A stretch of DNA of 64,000 bases from Paramecium pentaurelia (GCA_905183005.1 CAJJDO010000026.1:361717-425716), one strand, 5' to 3'. Positions 38,505 through 51,526 are shown, counted from the first letter of the stretch. The notes: generated by a model not told the origin, from the letters alone. Numbers and translations are program-made.

Positions 38505-40145
38505 TCAAATTTGTTATATTGATACTAAATACTCTAATTTAGTGAAAGCTTCTCGAAAAACAGTTTTGTCATCATTTTTGGAAAAGAATTTAATTGTTTT
38601 TTAATATCCATCCTATAATTCATAGTATATTTCAAAATATTTTTCTTATTGCTATTTTAAATCTGTAATAGTATTTATTGGAATTCTTTTATATTTTTTT
38701 TTCTCTGTCTCTTGAACAAACAATGACCTGATTATATTTGATACCAACTTGGTAATTCTAAATTTTGTCGTTTATTTTTAATTAAATGTATAGTAGAGAT
38801 CAAAGTAATCTATGCCTAAAATGACATCAATTAACTACCCTTTGTATTTTCTTATCAAATTAAATTCTTAATAACTATATAATAAAGGCAGCTTCTCTAC
38901 AGTTGTCAATTACATAAAGTTCATAGATAAAAAGCCATATGAATTTGAGCCTCTCATATTTTCATGAATTGTATTATTAAATGTTCTTCCAATATTAGCC
39001 ATTGATACTTCTTCGGATGATTCTAGAATAATATTTTTTACTCTTTAAATAATAATTAACCAATGAATAGGTAATTAATTAATAGGAAATTTTTCACTTA
39101 ATTCTCCAGTGTCATAATTAACACATGGAAATTTCAAACTTAGATAATAATCATTTTTTAAATATTTTCTACTTACTTTTCTATTCAATTCTACTAAACA
39201 ATCTGCCAAAATTCCTTTTTTATCTACTTTAATATGATAAAATATTAATAATTGAGGGTCTTCTATTAATAAAATAATTGATTCAGGATTTGATATAAAA
39301 GTTTGTTTAATGGTTTAAAAATCTAAGCCAAAATTAGTTGTAGCAGGTAATAAATCTACAATTTTATAAAATAATTGAGATTCAAGATCTACTTCAGGTC
39401 TTTCTAAAGATTCATCTTCTAATATAACACTTTCATTATTAAAATTATCATCATTATTATAAGTATATTTTGTAGGACTTATATCTTAACCAATCAATTT
39501 GTATGCTAATGTGAAATTTTAATATTCAAATTTAGTTTTATCACTTTTAGGATCAGAGGCAAATCTTTTTAATGCTAATACAATAAATTCAGCAGCTCTT
39601 ATGGATTCATCAACTGAAATGATTTATTAATATTATGTTCCAAAGTATTTAACTAGAATTTAGATTGAGAAATTCTATTAATAGATATTTAATTATTTAG
39701 TAAATTCTGATTATTTTTAAACTTATGAAGATTTAATTTTCCTTAAGGTTTCCGAATCATTATTATTTGTATCATTCTCATCAATTGCAAAACCAGTTGT
39801 AGTAGTTTTGCTTTTTTTATAATTTTATTTTCTGGTTGTTGATGAATATTATTTTTTTGGTGTATAATTAATTTATTGAATTTCTTCTAATTTCTCAAGT
39901 TTTATCAATGAAAAATCAACAGGATCTCGTTTATGCTATTAAATAAATGGACTTTCTCCAACAGATTATTATAATACAAACTCTGAAATGTCTGTGTTGC
40001 TTGGTAAATTATAATTTTAGTAGTCAATTTATTGGACATTTTCCAATTATTTGGTAAGCCAATCATTATCAATAAATACACTCATTGTATTAGATTGAAT
40101 TGAGTAAGGAGTTGCTAAAGAGTTATCAATATTGAATAAATTCAT
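38505..40145 (-). CDS. Tandem paralogue A (possible Sin1/CRIM-PH-like protein)
   Basis: An intronless 546-residue protein, paralogous to the adjacent gene ending at 40142. Shared blocks in the same order: AAEFIVLALKRF; a NFTLAYKLIGQD segment; LADCLVELNRK with KFPCVN; LPIHWLI; VILGIDYFDLYYTF and a C-terminal KLEYLV. The order of a ubiquitin-like block, a second beta-rich block and a C-terminal PH-like module resembles TORC2 subunit Sin1/AVO1 (CRIM, RBD, PH). The similarity is structural and weak; treat it as a hypothesis. Its ATG (40143-40145) overlaps the stop of the upstream paralogue. Confidence 0.7.
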
Positions 40146-41914
40146 AATTGTTATTTATATTTTATATATAAATCCACTAAATATTCTAATTTATTGTATG
40201 CATTCATTATAGATTTCTATTGCAAATCTATTTTTGATTTCTCTTAATTTAAATCTATCCCAAAATGAAGCTATTTTCTATAGTTTTGGCTTTTCTCATA
40301 AACTATTATCAAATTAAAATCTTTTGTCAATTCAACTTTTTATATTTTATTTAAAGGCAATCTCCTATAATCTTTTTGTATTAATGGCTCTTCAAATAAA
40401 ATTTAAGAAATTGATTTGCAAAGTTTTCCTAGAGTAAATTATCTTTGTCTCTCTTAGGTGTAAGTATAATACAAATCGAAATAATCAATTCCTAAAATCA
40501 CATTATTTTTAAATTATTTATCAATTTTTAATAATTAATACTCTTAATACGAATATTAGTTTCGAACTTTATCTACGCTCTCAGACATTTTTCCTTCCTC
40601 TTACAAAAATCTATATGATTTATTAGCACTTTTTGAGAATATTGTATCTTTATTAATATTAACAGTAAAACTATCATTACATTATCTTAATGAACGAATG
40701 GTTTCATTTTGAAATTTTGAAGTGAGTACCAAATAATGAATCGGTAATTTACTGATAGGCATCTTTAAATTAATTTGTTCCTTACTCATGTGAATACAAG
40801 GATATTTTAAAATTAGATTATAATCAGTACTCCTATATTTCTTATTGGCTTTTCTACTTAATTCTATAAATAATTCTTCTACCAATTAATTAGGACGAAT
40901 TTTGATATGAAATCTACCTTAACTTATAGGTTCCTCTATAAGAATAAGAATATGATTTGGAAGTTATTGATGCAAGATCTTAACCATCTACAAATCAATA
41001 TCTAACTATTTTTAATCTAATATTGGTACAATATCAACAGATTTATAATAACGCATTGGAGATTCTAAATCAATTTAAATAATTTTATCATCAATATCAT
41101 CAGCTAATAATGAAATTTCAGCCTATGAAACTGGTTTTTAATCATAATTTATTTCATCTAAACTTTCTCTTCTTGATTTCATCTTGTCTTCAAGAGATCC
41201 AAAACTTTTGTATCTTTAGAGTGGTCGACGATATGAAAATTCATCCAAATCCTACTAATCATCCTAACCTTCAATTTAATAGGCTAAACTGTAATTTGGA
41301 AATTCATACAAAGATTAATCTAATTTGCTATCATTTTGGAACTATGTTAAAGCTAAAACAATAAATTCTGCAGCCAACATGTCTTATTCAATCACCAGGA
41401 CTTTTGTTATTGTAGATCGAAAATAACGAACCTGAATTGGTTTCTACTATTACCTTAAATTTGTAAGAAAAATTCCAGAAAAATTAGATCTCTTAACCTT
41501 TAATTTTTCAAATGATGTTTCTATAATTTAGTTATTTTTTTTCATAAAATATTTATCAGCCTTTTAAGCATTGTGTTTATGAATTGATTAACCAATCAAA
41601 ATTGTTGTTTAACATCTCTTTACTAATCTCTTTTTATTTTATGATGCCTTAGTCTATTTTAATTAGGATCCACATATGCTATTAGATTTTTATTCTGAAG
41701 TCTAAGCTACTTTTTCTTAGCAATCCTTTTAGATAGAAACTTCAACTTATGATTAATTAGCAGAATCATTATTTTCTTTTTGATTATCTAAATCTAAAAA
41801 ATTATTTTTCTCTGATTTTAAAGGACTGCTAAATTTAAATTATTAATCTGATTGTGATGATTAAGTATCTGTTTATATAGATATAGACAAAGCAGAGAAA
41901 TTATAATTTTCCAT
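40142..41914 (-). CDS. Tandem paralogue B (possible Sin1/CRIM-PH-like protein)
   Basis: An intronless 590-residue protein and the upstream copy of the pair. Shared blocks with paralogue A: AAEFIVLALTQF, NYSLAYQIEGQD, LVEELFIELSRKANKKY with YPCIH, KLPIHYLVLTS, VILGIDYFDLYYTY and NKLEYLV. Identity outside these blocks is low, so the duplication is old. The N-terminal 150 residues are Ser/Gln/Lys-rich and unrelated to A. Its TGA (40142-40144) overlaps the ATG of A in the tetranucleotide ATGA. It starts 298 bp from the divergent NEK gene. Confidence 0.7.
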
Positions 41915-42212
41915 TATTAAAAATATAATATTAATTTAAGAATGATAAACAAAAGAAATTCAATTTATATTTCAGAGAAATACTTCTCTTGCATTTTATG
42001 AAATGATGAAATTTAATAACCAAATTTTAATGAAAATCTAGTTAATAATATGAAATCTATATTCTTAATGATTAATTCTATTAATTATAATTCATATATA
42101 GATATTGGTTATTTTACATTCATTTGAAAGTATATTAAAAGATTAGAAAATAATATTTTTTCTTAACAGTATTTATAATTCATAATATAATTAAATTTTA
42201 AATTTAAACCAG

Positions 42213-43513
42213 ATGGATAAATACAAAAAAATTAAAGTAGTTGGAAAAGGTATTATGATAAAATAAATCAGGTAGTTTTGGATATGCTCTTTTAGCCTAG
42301 GCATTGTCAAATAAGAAAAATTATATAATAAAAGTATCAAATGATTTAAATTAGATGATTGACATATCTAAGATGGACAGAAAATAAAGAGAGGAGGCTT
42401 TGAATGAAGTTCATGTATTGAAGGCAATGAGGCATCCCTATATTATTACTTATAGAGAATCATTTATGGAGAAGAAGTATTAATTTTCTTATGAAACTTT
42501 TTTCAGATGTTTATGTATTGTAATGGATTATGCGGATGGTGGGGATTTATATGGTAAAATAGCTAAACAAAAAGAAATTGGTATACTCTTTTCAGAAGAA
42601 CAAATATTAGATTGGTTTGTTCAAATGGCATTGGCTATGAATCACATTCATGAAAGGAAGATTTTGCATCGAGATTTGAAAACTTAAAATATATTTCTTA
42701 CAAGCAAAAATGATGTGAAAATTGGAGATTTTGGTATTGCTCGTATTTTACAACATACTTATGATTGTGCTAAAACAGCAATAGGAACTCCATATTATTT
42801 AAGTCCAGAAATATGCTAAGAAAAACCTTATAATCAAAAATCTGACATTTGGTCACTTGGTTGCATTTTGTATGAATTAACTACTTTAAATCATGCATTC
42901 GATGCATTATCTATGAAAGAATTAGTTTTAAAAATATTAAGAGGAACTTATCCTCCAATACCATCACAATATTCTTCTGAATTACAATCATTAATAGCTG
43001 ATATGTTGATTAAGGATCCATCAAAGAGACCAAGTATAAAGAGAATTTTAGAGAGAGATTTCTTAAAATAAAGAATAGGAAGTTTGCTAGTTTCAACATT
43101 GAATAGACATGAATTATAAGAATTAACAGAATTAAAACCTACTGAAAATCTGTAAAATAATTATCTTATTATTAGTTTTATATAACCTTAATAAACTGCA
43201 TAATAATTTATTTTATAATAAAAACAATTTGAATAAAATAAGATATCTCAAAATTAGAGTTAAAATAATTCACCTATTACTTCAAGATAGATTATTCAAA
43301 CTGTGGCTAGTAAGAAACCTTCACCTAAAAAGGATAACAGTAAAGTAGAGTTAAAATAATTGTTTAACAGACAAAATTCACCTTTGTAATCAATAAATTA
43401 AAATTATTCTATTCAATAATAACAAATTTATTCTTAATAATAATAGTAATAACTATTAGATGAAAAATTTGAAAAACCTCAATCATTTGCTAGTGTAGTT
43501 AGTTAGAAAGAAA

Positions 43514-43579
<66 letters not shown>

Positions 43580-44141
43580 TATAATAATAACCTATTAAAT
43601 ATTAAAATTTAGAATTATTAAATAAATTTTATTTAAAAGACAACACAAATATAGTTAGACTTCAAAGTAAAAGTCCTATTTTGTAGGAATAAAAAAGAAA
43701 AGAATCAATAGTAAGTTTAATAAGAGAAGATGACAGTTTTGAGTAATAATAAGGTTATAAGTTCCTTATTAAAGATATGAGAAAGTGTTTGGATAAAAAA
43801 TAATCAAAAGAAGAAGAAGAATCTATTATTGTTGACAATTTTAAAATAGTTCCTCAGTAATTTTTATTATTAATTATATTTATAGATTTCTTAATTAATA
43901 AAAATAATTTTAAGTACCTGGAACCTCTGAAAGAGATACTATTGGCTATAAGATAGAAGCTCTCAGATATTATTTAGAATTGTAAATGGGTTTAGACTCT
44001 TTCATAAGAGCCTATCAGACTTTAGAGAATAGTTAAGAAAGCGAATAATTGAAATAAGCAAATTAATTACTAAATTAAGAATAAAGGAAATACATACCAT
44101 TAATAATCTAATTAATAGTTTGTGAAGATTCATATTATTGA
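42213..44141 (+). CDS. NIMA-related kinase with TAA-encoded polyglutamine
   Basis: A 615-residue NEK kinase (three introns: 22, 30 and 29 nt; two end in CAG). Motifs: SFGYALLAQ, IIKVS, CIVMDYADGGDLY, HRDLKTQNIFL, DFGIAR, GTPYYLSPE and DIWSLGCILYELTTL, typical of NEKs near NEK1. The C-terminal half is Gln-rich, with a run of 21 glutamines all encoded by TAA (43516-43578), then Leu and three more. The last 100 residues (PGTSERDTIGYKIEALRYYL) form a conserved-looking end seen in NEK1-type proteins. It probably acts on cilia or basal bodies, by family. Confidence 0.92.
43516..43590 (+). repeat. (TAA)n microsatellite encoding polyglutamine
   Basis: Twenty-one perfect TAA triplets (43516-43578), one TTA, then three TAA, in frame within the NEK kinase. 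Under the ciliate code they encode Gln; under the universal code they would be 21 stops in a row. Such a perfect repeat is likely to vary in length. Confidence 0.95.
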
Positions 44142-44177
44142 TCTATAGTATTCAAATTCAAAAATTATAAGGATTTC

Positions 44178-44563
44178 TCATTTCAATGATTGTGTACAAT
44201 TGAAAATATTGTCCTCTTCTTGAATAATAGCTTGTGAGATGTAAAGATTAAGCATTTTCTAAATGGAAATTGAATAAATTATTTACAATTTTCAGTTTTG
44301 GATTTATTAACAATCTTTGTCCTTACTTTGAAACTGATACATGTTATTTCAAGGGAATGGGTTTAATGATTTGATTATATAAAGATGATTCTTGAGTTTC
44401 TAAAGAAGTGTTTTCAAAATCTTCTATCTAAATTTTGATTAATTTAAAATACCTTAATATATTTTTTGGGTGATGGTTCTAATGATTCATTTGATTTAGC
44501 TATATCTGTTAATCTCAATGAATCATATAATTCATCTCTTGTAGGTGTTAAGAATTAAGACAT
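44178..44563 (-). CDS. Hypothetical 110-residue protein
   Basis: Two introns (25 and 28 nt) give a 110-residue frame. It begins MSQFLTPTRDELYDSLRL and carries SLEPSPKKYI, both with Ser/Thr-Pro sites, and ends IFNCTQSLK. I recognise no domain. It converges with the NEK gene ending at 44141, with 36 bp between them. Confidence 0.55.
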
Positions 44564-44706
44564 TGTTACTGGTAAAAGGATGATATTATATTAAATAAAA
44601 ATATAAATAATTTATATGAAACAAACAATATTATAGTATAAGAGAAACAAAAACAATATCCATTAATAATTATGTATAAATAATTAAAGTCACTTCTCAA
44701 ATGTGA

Positions 44707-45054
44707 ATGTTTCAAATCATAAAGAGCTATTTTAATTTAAATAGATCTATTCAAATATCTAATAATTAGAAGCCAATTAAAAATATAAATAATCTCTTAA
44801 GATCCTAAAGTTATTTTTCAGTTTCTAAAGTAAAAATTGTTCAATATTGAAATGAGTTTTTGTGAAAGATTTATCAAAATCGTAAAGATATTTTAATAAT
44901 ATCATATAAATTGGCAGATGTAGAATATTTGAAAAAAAATATAGAATCAGAGAAGATCAAATATAGATCGTCATATATTTATGATAGGAATAGAAATGAA
45001 TCTTATCGTGAATAGAATAATTATAATAAATTAGGAAATAGATGTTATAAATGA
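44707..45054 (+). CDS. Hypothetical small Asn/Tyr-rich protein
   Basis: About 105 residues. The frame starts MFQIIKSYFNLNRS, passes LLRSQSYFSVSK and, after an intron that must remove two in-frame TGA (either 30 nt with a GTT donor or 39 nt with a GTA donor, AAG acceptor), continues IYQNRKDILIISYKLADV to NKLGNRCYK. Function unknown; the gene itself is moderately likely. Confidence 0.4.
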
Positions 45055-45313
45055 GACTAATTATTAATCCAAAGATGACTAAATTACATTTATAGAGTAT
45101 AAAATAATTAAAATTATAGACTTACTTTTCAATTGATTATGATTATAAAGCAAATGATATTAGATATATAATGAATAGGGAATAAATTCACCAAATTTAA
45201 ACAAATAAAATTTTAATGAATCGGATTAAAGTAATTAAAATTTATGATTAATATAAATTTTAATATATTCTAAATAATTATATATATAAATAAAAAATAG
45301 AAAATAGTAGAAA

Positions 45314-46946
45314 ATGTCCTTGAAAGACTTTTAGATTTTGTAAGAACTAGGTAAAATTTATAATGAAGTTAGGTGAGGGAGCATATTCAAAAGTGTATAA
45401 AGTAAGAAGAATAGCAGATGGTTTTGAATATGCTTTAAAGAAAGTGAAACTACAATCATTATCAGACAAAGAAAAATAAAATGCATTGAATGAAGTTAGA
45501 ATATTAGCAAGTGTCAGACATGCCAATGTAATTTAATATAAAGAGGCATTTTTAGAAGAATCTACTTAAAGTTTGTGGTATAAATTAATGTTTCTAAATA
45601 GTATTGTAATGGAGTATGCAGATGATGGAGATTTATTCTAAAAGATTGTTGAATGTTAGAAAAAGGGAATGTTAATGGCTGAAAAGGATATTTGGAACTA
45701 CTTTACATAAGTAATTCATCCATCTACTTTAAGATAGTTAAAGGATTGAAGGCATTGCATGACATGAAGATATATCATAGAGATTTGAAATCAGCTAATG
45801 TCTTCATGAATGGAGATGGAACTGTTAAATTAGGAGATATGAATGTATCTAAAGTGGCTAAAAAAATACTATTATACACATAAACTGGAACACCATATTA
45901 TGCATCTCCAGAAGTATGGAAAGATCAACCATATGATTCTAAATCTGATATTTGGTCCTTAGGTTGTGTTCTTTATGAGATGACTACTTTAAAACCTCCA
46001 TTCAGAGCTGAAGATATGAATGGTCTCTACAAGAAAGTAGTAAGAGGTTATTATCCAAAAATACCAACTATATATAGTTAAGATTTAAGCAATGTTATAA
46101 GAGCTTTGCTTTAAGTCTAACCTCATTTGAGACCATCTTGTGATAAAATCTTACAATTATAAGCAATTATCAATAGAATGGATGATAAAGTTCTTATTGA
46201 AGAAGAAGGGGCAAAATTCTTATTGTAAACTATTAGAGTTCCTAGAGTAATGCATTATCTCACTGATAGACTACCTAAACCTAATTATGCACCTATTAAA
46301 ATGATGAGAATTGATAAAAATTAGTTTATACAAACTTTAGCTGTTTAAAAATCAAGCTAAGAAAATGTTGAAGATCCTTTAACTAATTCTAATATTGAAC
46401 ATTTACCAAGGATTGGTCGTAGATTAGATGATTCTTAAATATAATCTTATGATGCTTAATCTGTCATTAGCAAAAAATAAAATAAAGTTGATGAATCATA
46501 TATGTTACCTAAACCATCACTTGAAATAGCATCTTAGGGTTCTAAAAATAGTGAAAAACTTAATCTTATTCACTAAATTTATGCTGGAAATCCAGTTAAA
46601 GCTGTAAAGAAAACGAAAAAACCTATCAAACCAGAAATTCAAATATTATAATAAAAATTAGTATAGAAGAAATTAGATATTGAAGGGGAACCAAAACCTT
46701 TACTCATTAAAAAGTATATTATATTTTATAAATTATTAAAGTGTTAAACATTAATAGGAGGAAAAATCTCCATCTCCATTTTTACCTGTTCTTCCTGCTA
46801 TTTCTAAAGAGAAAAGAATCATGAAAGACAATAATGAAGATGAACAATTAAAAAGGATTAAATAGACTGAAGAATAGATATAATTGTTAAAAGAAAAATA
46901 ATTAAAATAAAAAAGAAAATATTAACTTAGAAATTCAGAGAAATGA
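45314..46946 (+). CDS. NIMA-related kinase with DMN in place of DFG
   Basis: A 511-residue NEK kinase; four introns (22, 24, 23 with AAG end, 28 with AAG end). Motifs: GEGAYSKVYKV, ALKKVKL, CIVMEYADDGDLF, HRDLKSANVF, GTPYYASPE and DIWSLGCVLYEMTTL. The metal-binding DFG triplet reads DMN (GDMNVSK). A related DxN form occurs in some protist NEKs, and the Asp itself is kept, so activity is still plausible. The C-terminal tail is Lys/Gln-rich with coiled-coil character. Confidence 0.92.
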
Positions 46947-46975
46947 TTATTCTTATATTAAAATATCAATTGTAA

Positions 46976-48552
46976 TCATTTATATTATTTTTACTGTTAT
47001 TTTTGTTTATTAAGAGGTGATAAATATTATCCAATATATTGCATATATGTATTTTTAAGTTATTCTTTTATAGTTGGAGATTAAGATCTTTAAGATTTAT
47101 TAAATTCAGGAGGAGCTGTTATAGGTTTAGGAGATTAAGATCTTTATTTATTATTAAAATCTGCCTTAATCCCTGAAGGTCTTATATTTTCTAATTCCTC
47201 TAGAGCTCTCTTCACTGGACTCATCTCCATATCACAATTACGTTTATAGGTATATCCTTGAAAGTACTTCTTATTTAAATTAGTTCCATTCTTATCTTAA
47301 TCTGATTCTTCTCTATTATGTATTACATGTTTCCAAGGTTCTTTCTCTTCAAACTTATCAAAATTAGATGTCAACTTTTTTTTATCAGGAATATATGGTG
47401 GTTTTTGATTTCTAATATTATTAAAATCAATTCCATTAAAAAAAGGATGCTTTTTAATCTTATTAGCATCACCTAAACGATCATTGACATCTGTCATTAA
47501 TTTTGTGATTAAATCATAACATTAAGGAGATACTTTTGGATTATTTGGAAATTTGAAATGATTTTTCCATTTTAAAATCTTTTAACATGTTTTTTATGGA
47601 GTATCACTATAAAAAGGAGGATATCCAATAACCATTTCAAATAATATTACTCCAATACTCCACCAATCTACTAATTGATTATATCCATTTTATGAAAAAA
47701 CTTCTGGTGCTATATAATCAGGTGTTCCAACTGTTGAATATGCTAATTATCTTCTTTATTCATTCCTTGATTTCTATTAATCTACAGTATTATTATTCAT
47801 ATTAAATGGAACTGCCATGTCATAATGTTAACCTAAATGTTTACAAAGACCAAAATCTGATAATTTTAAATGACCTTGTGAATCAATTAATATATTATCT
47901 GGTTTTAGATCTCTGTGAATATAATTCATATTATGGATTTCTTCTACAGCTAAAACTAATTCAGCTATATAGAATTTTGCATCTCTTTCTGGAATGATAT
48001 CCTTTTTAATTAATAAAGTCATAAGATCTCCTCCACTTAAAAATTCCATTACCAAATACAAATTTTCATCATCTTGAAATGAAGATTTAAGTTCTACTAT
48101 CCATTAACATTTTGATTAAACCAAAATATCTCTTTCAGCTCTAACATGTCCTAATTAATTTTTGAATAGCATTTCTTTTTTCTTCATTTTTTTAATTGCC
48201 ACTATTTCATTTGTGTCTTTTTATTTACAAACCCTTACTTCTCCAAATGCTCCTCTTCCTATTATAGCAATAGATTCAAAATCTTCCACTGTTATTTTTT
48301 ATCTCCTATAATATTATAAATTCATATTAACTTCTTTCTTAATTGCATTGCTTCCTTATGTTGAATTTCCTTTTTAATCAATTCTTTTTCTATAGGTGTA
48401 AAATTTAAATTTTGTAATATTTATTACAATTACTACCAATCTTCCATTTTTTCTTTCTCATTGGTTATTAAACTTTTATATTTTCTTTCAATATAAGATT
48501 TACAAGCTGCAACTCTATCTTTTGTTTGATTACTAATTTTGATTTCTGCCAT
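46976..48552 (-). CDS. NDR-family AGC kinase
   Basis: A 516-residue kinase of the NDR/LATS group, which works with Mob proteins in cell polarity and division. Features: N-terminal helical Mob-binding region with AACKSYIERKYK, Gly loop GRGAFGEVRV, HRDLKPDN, SDFGLC, the long NDR-type insert before the activation loop STVGTPDYIAPEVF, and a hydrophobic motif FQGYTYKR. One 26-nt intron (48306-48331) uses a GTT donor; it contains an in-frame TGA, and the joined sequence KKRQKITVEDFE matches the family, so it is real. It converges with the NEK gene with only 29 bp between the stop codons. Confidence 0.95.
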
Positions 48553-48605
48553 ATTAGTATTAATTATAGTATTTATCTGTAAATAAATAAAAATATGTAA
48601 ATAAT

Positions 48606-49618
48606 TCATAATCTAAACCAAAATGTTGTTTTTGGTTGTAATCCTTTTTATGAATTAGTTGTGAATGATTTAAATTATTTATTGGCATACTTTCTATCCT
48701 AAAACTAATATGCATATTATTATAAAGATATTCTATCTAATGATCTACTTGATTATGAATTATTTTTCCTATTATATGACCATCTTTACTCATAATCTCT
48801 TTATGATTTACGTTAAGGATATACTGTTTAATAATCAAATAAGATCTAAGGATTTGATGGTTATCTCCTTTGAGTATTTGGTTTTCCCAATTTTAATGTA
48901 TTTAAATAGCTATCGAAATCCTTTCTTAATTTTGGACTAGAATTTTTAGTATTTAATTTTGTATTAAATAAATGAGTGATCTTCTATTATAAATTTCTTA
49001 ATTTATCTTATTGAACATCCATTTTATTTTTTAAAAGAAATGATGTTTTAGGAGGTGATATTTTCTTATTTTGAATAAAAGTATCTAAATAATTCAATTA
49101 ATGATATTATTATTTAGGAGGTGAATAATTTTATGTGAATTAATTAATTTGGAAATCCCCTTAAATATTGATATACTTTTTAGGTGAAGTACCTGAAGCA
49201 TTAGATTTAAATAGTTCTGAAAATTATTAAGCTGATTTTTATCCAGAAGAATTGAAAACTTAATCTTCTATTTTTACATAACTTTTTTTCTCTTAAAATT
49301 TTTACTGATTTTAAGCCTGTTATATTTATTCATCAACTTAGTTCCAATTCCTTTCAAATTCTTCCAAATTAATAGCACCTGTTTTTGAAACATTCAAATA
49401 TTCAAATAATTATTAGATTACTCTATTATCATACAAATTATATACTCTTCTGATTATATGCCATGATTTTATATTAACTCTAATTTAAGATCATCTAATT
49501 CAATTTTTTAAGAATCATTAAAATCCATATCAACAAAAGCAGCACTTATTTTTGCATACTTTTTTTGAAGATTACCTCTTATATTTTTCCAAAGGTTTTG
49601 TAATTCAATTTAATCCAT
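48606..49618 (-). CDS. Degenerate EF-hand-like protein with basic tail
   Basis: A 327-residue protein. The first 90 residues show two EF-hand-like helix-loop-helix units with incomplete loops (DMDFNDSQKIELDDL and NVSKTGAINLEEF), so calcium binding is doubtful. The rest is Ser/Lys/Gln-rich with many Ser-Pro sites (SPPKQQYHQL, KISPPKTSF, NSSPKLRKDF). One 29-nt intron (49450-49478) with GTT donor and CAG acceptor is needed to join LKLE to RVYNLYDNRV. Confidence 0.7.
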
Positions 49619-49903
49619 AATAAAATTTTATTTCTATTTTAATTATTCAAGTAAATTAGAAAATTGTTTACTGATGAAATTGTATTGAACTTTTACATTG
49701 TTTATAATATTCAAACATAAGATTTTACATGAATCTCACTATATTTTAACAACAATAATGTTAACTATTTACAATAATATATAGATTCATAATCATTGGT
49801 TCTAACTTTTGATTATGGAAAAACAGATTTTAATTATGCTTTTATTTAATTATTATAAGATAAATAAAATTAAATAATTACCATCGTCTTTCTTTATTCA
49901 ACA

Positions 49904-50827
49904 ATGGAAATTATACCAGTCGAAACTAAAAAACGAATTCATGAGTTTTCTTATGCATAAAAAGTGTCTAATCAAATGTCTCCTGATAAATCACATATAA
50001 AACTTAATGAATCCTTATTTAAAGCATAAATACTGGAAAAATAATCTTGCACATTAATCAGAAATATTTAAAAAGACCTTATGATGAAAATCAAAAAATA
50101 CGATTCTCTATTAAAGAAAAGCAATACATAAAAAAATATATCAAGCTCCTAACCAACCTCACCTCCAATTTGGAAAAAATAAGAAGAATTTTAAGAAGAA
50201 TATTAAGAAGACACTTAACTGTAAAATCAAATTAAACCTAGAGGAGAAAAACTATTAACTGAAATTGTTCATTAAACTATTCCAAATGATATTCGAAAGG
50301 AATCTTTTCCTATTAAAAAATTAGATGTTAAATTATCTAATTTTTAAGAAGAAAAGGCTTTATTTTCTTCTTAAGATATTTCTCCTATCAAATAAGAATA
50401 AAATAATAATAAACTATACTTAAGAAGAAACACTACCTAAAATACAGCAACACCTAAATAAAAAAAATCATCTGTCACAGATTTTTTAGGTAGCTATGCT
50501 AAACTTCATGTAAGTAAATCAACTTCTACAAAGAAGCCTAATTTAATCGAATCTAAAAATTAAGTTTTAACTACAAAAGAAACAAAAGAGATAAAATAAA
50601 ATGATAATAAGAAACTTTAATCAACTAATAAAAAATAAAGTGAAACTACAGATTATACATTTAGACAAAAAAAAATTGAAATCCCTGTTGATAAGTAAAA
50701 TAGAATAAAGAAAAATTAAAAGTAGAAATAGAGTGTTGATCTTTGTGTCAATACAGATTTGAAGGAAATTATTCACATCATTAATGACTTAGATTTATTT
50801 AATAATAGATTAAAAAAGAAGTTATGA
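49904..50827 (+). CDS. Hypothetical basic protein
   Basis: An intronless 307-residue protein, Lys/Ser/Thr/Gln-rich and of low complexity. A short C-terminal helix (DLKEIIHIINDLDLF) is more conserved in character. No domain is recognised. Confidence 0.65.
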
Positions 50828-50910
50828 TGAGAATTAATTTTTGAATATAGACTATGTATTTATTAAATGATAAATCTTTATTTAATTTACTTTAAAGCCT
50901 ATTATAAATA

Positions 50911-51526
50911 TCATTTATGAAGTAATAATTCTTTTTATTTGAGAATTGCATATTCTGAAACAATTTATTTCAACCATTTCCAAACCTATTTTAATTAAGG
51001 TTTTGTTGGGAATTAAACTTTTTGATGAAAGCTCATAAACATTTAAATTAGAGATTCAATGAATTTCTATTCAGAAGTTCTCTTTAAGCTAATAATTAAT
51101 AATTAAGATTTACGGTTCTTAATTTTAGCATTCAACCTTGGATATATCCTATTCTAATTTTAAGATTTCCTTTCTTAATTCTATATTTTGTTTCTATAAA
51201 ATTCCATTATTAATTAATTCTTAGTGATGCTTTTCACTAATTATTTGCAATTCTATGAGCAACTCCTCTTATTTTTATTTTTGCTTTTTATTTTATTAAT
51301 TCTTCTCATCAATTTGTTTTTGAAAACTAATAAGTTATTCTTCTATATTTTAAATTTATTCTGCCATCTTTTTTAATTATACATCTTATAATTAGCAATT
51401 TGAACATTTAGTAACATGTTTTGACCTGGCAAAAGTAACTTTCTTTTAATGAAAGTTTTCACCTGTTTAACTTGCAGTTGGTTGAGAACATACACTTCCT
51501 TCAGGGTCTGCATCTTTATAATTCAT
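50911..51526 (-). CDS. Coiled-coil protein
   Basis: A 196-residue protein after removal of one 25-nt intron. A short N terminus with a CxxC pair (TKCSNCQLQ) is followed by a coiled coil of about 100 residues and a C-terminal helical segment with three Trp/Lys-rich turns (VWKWLKQIV). Function unknown. Confidence 0.65.
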
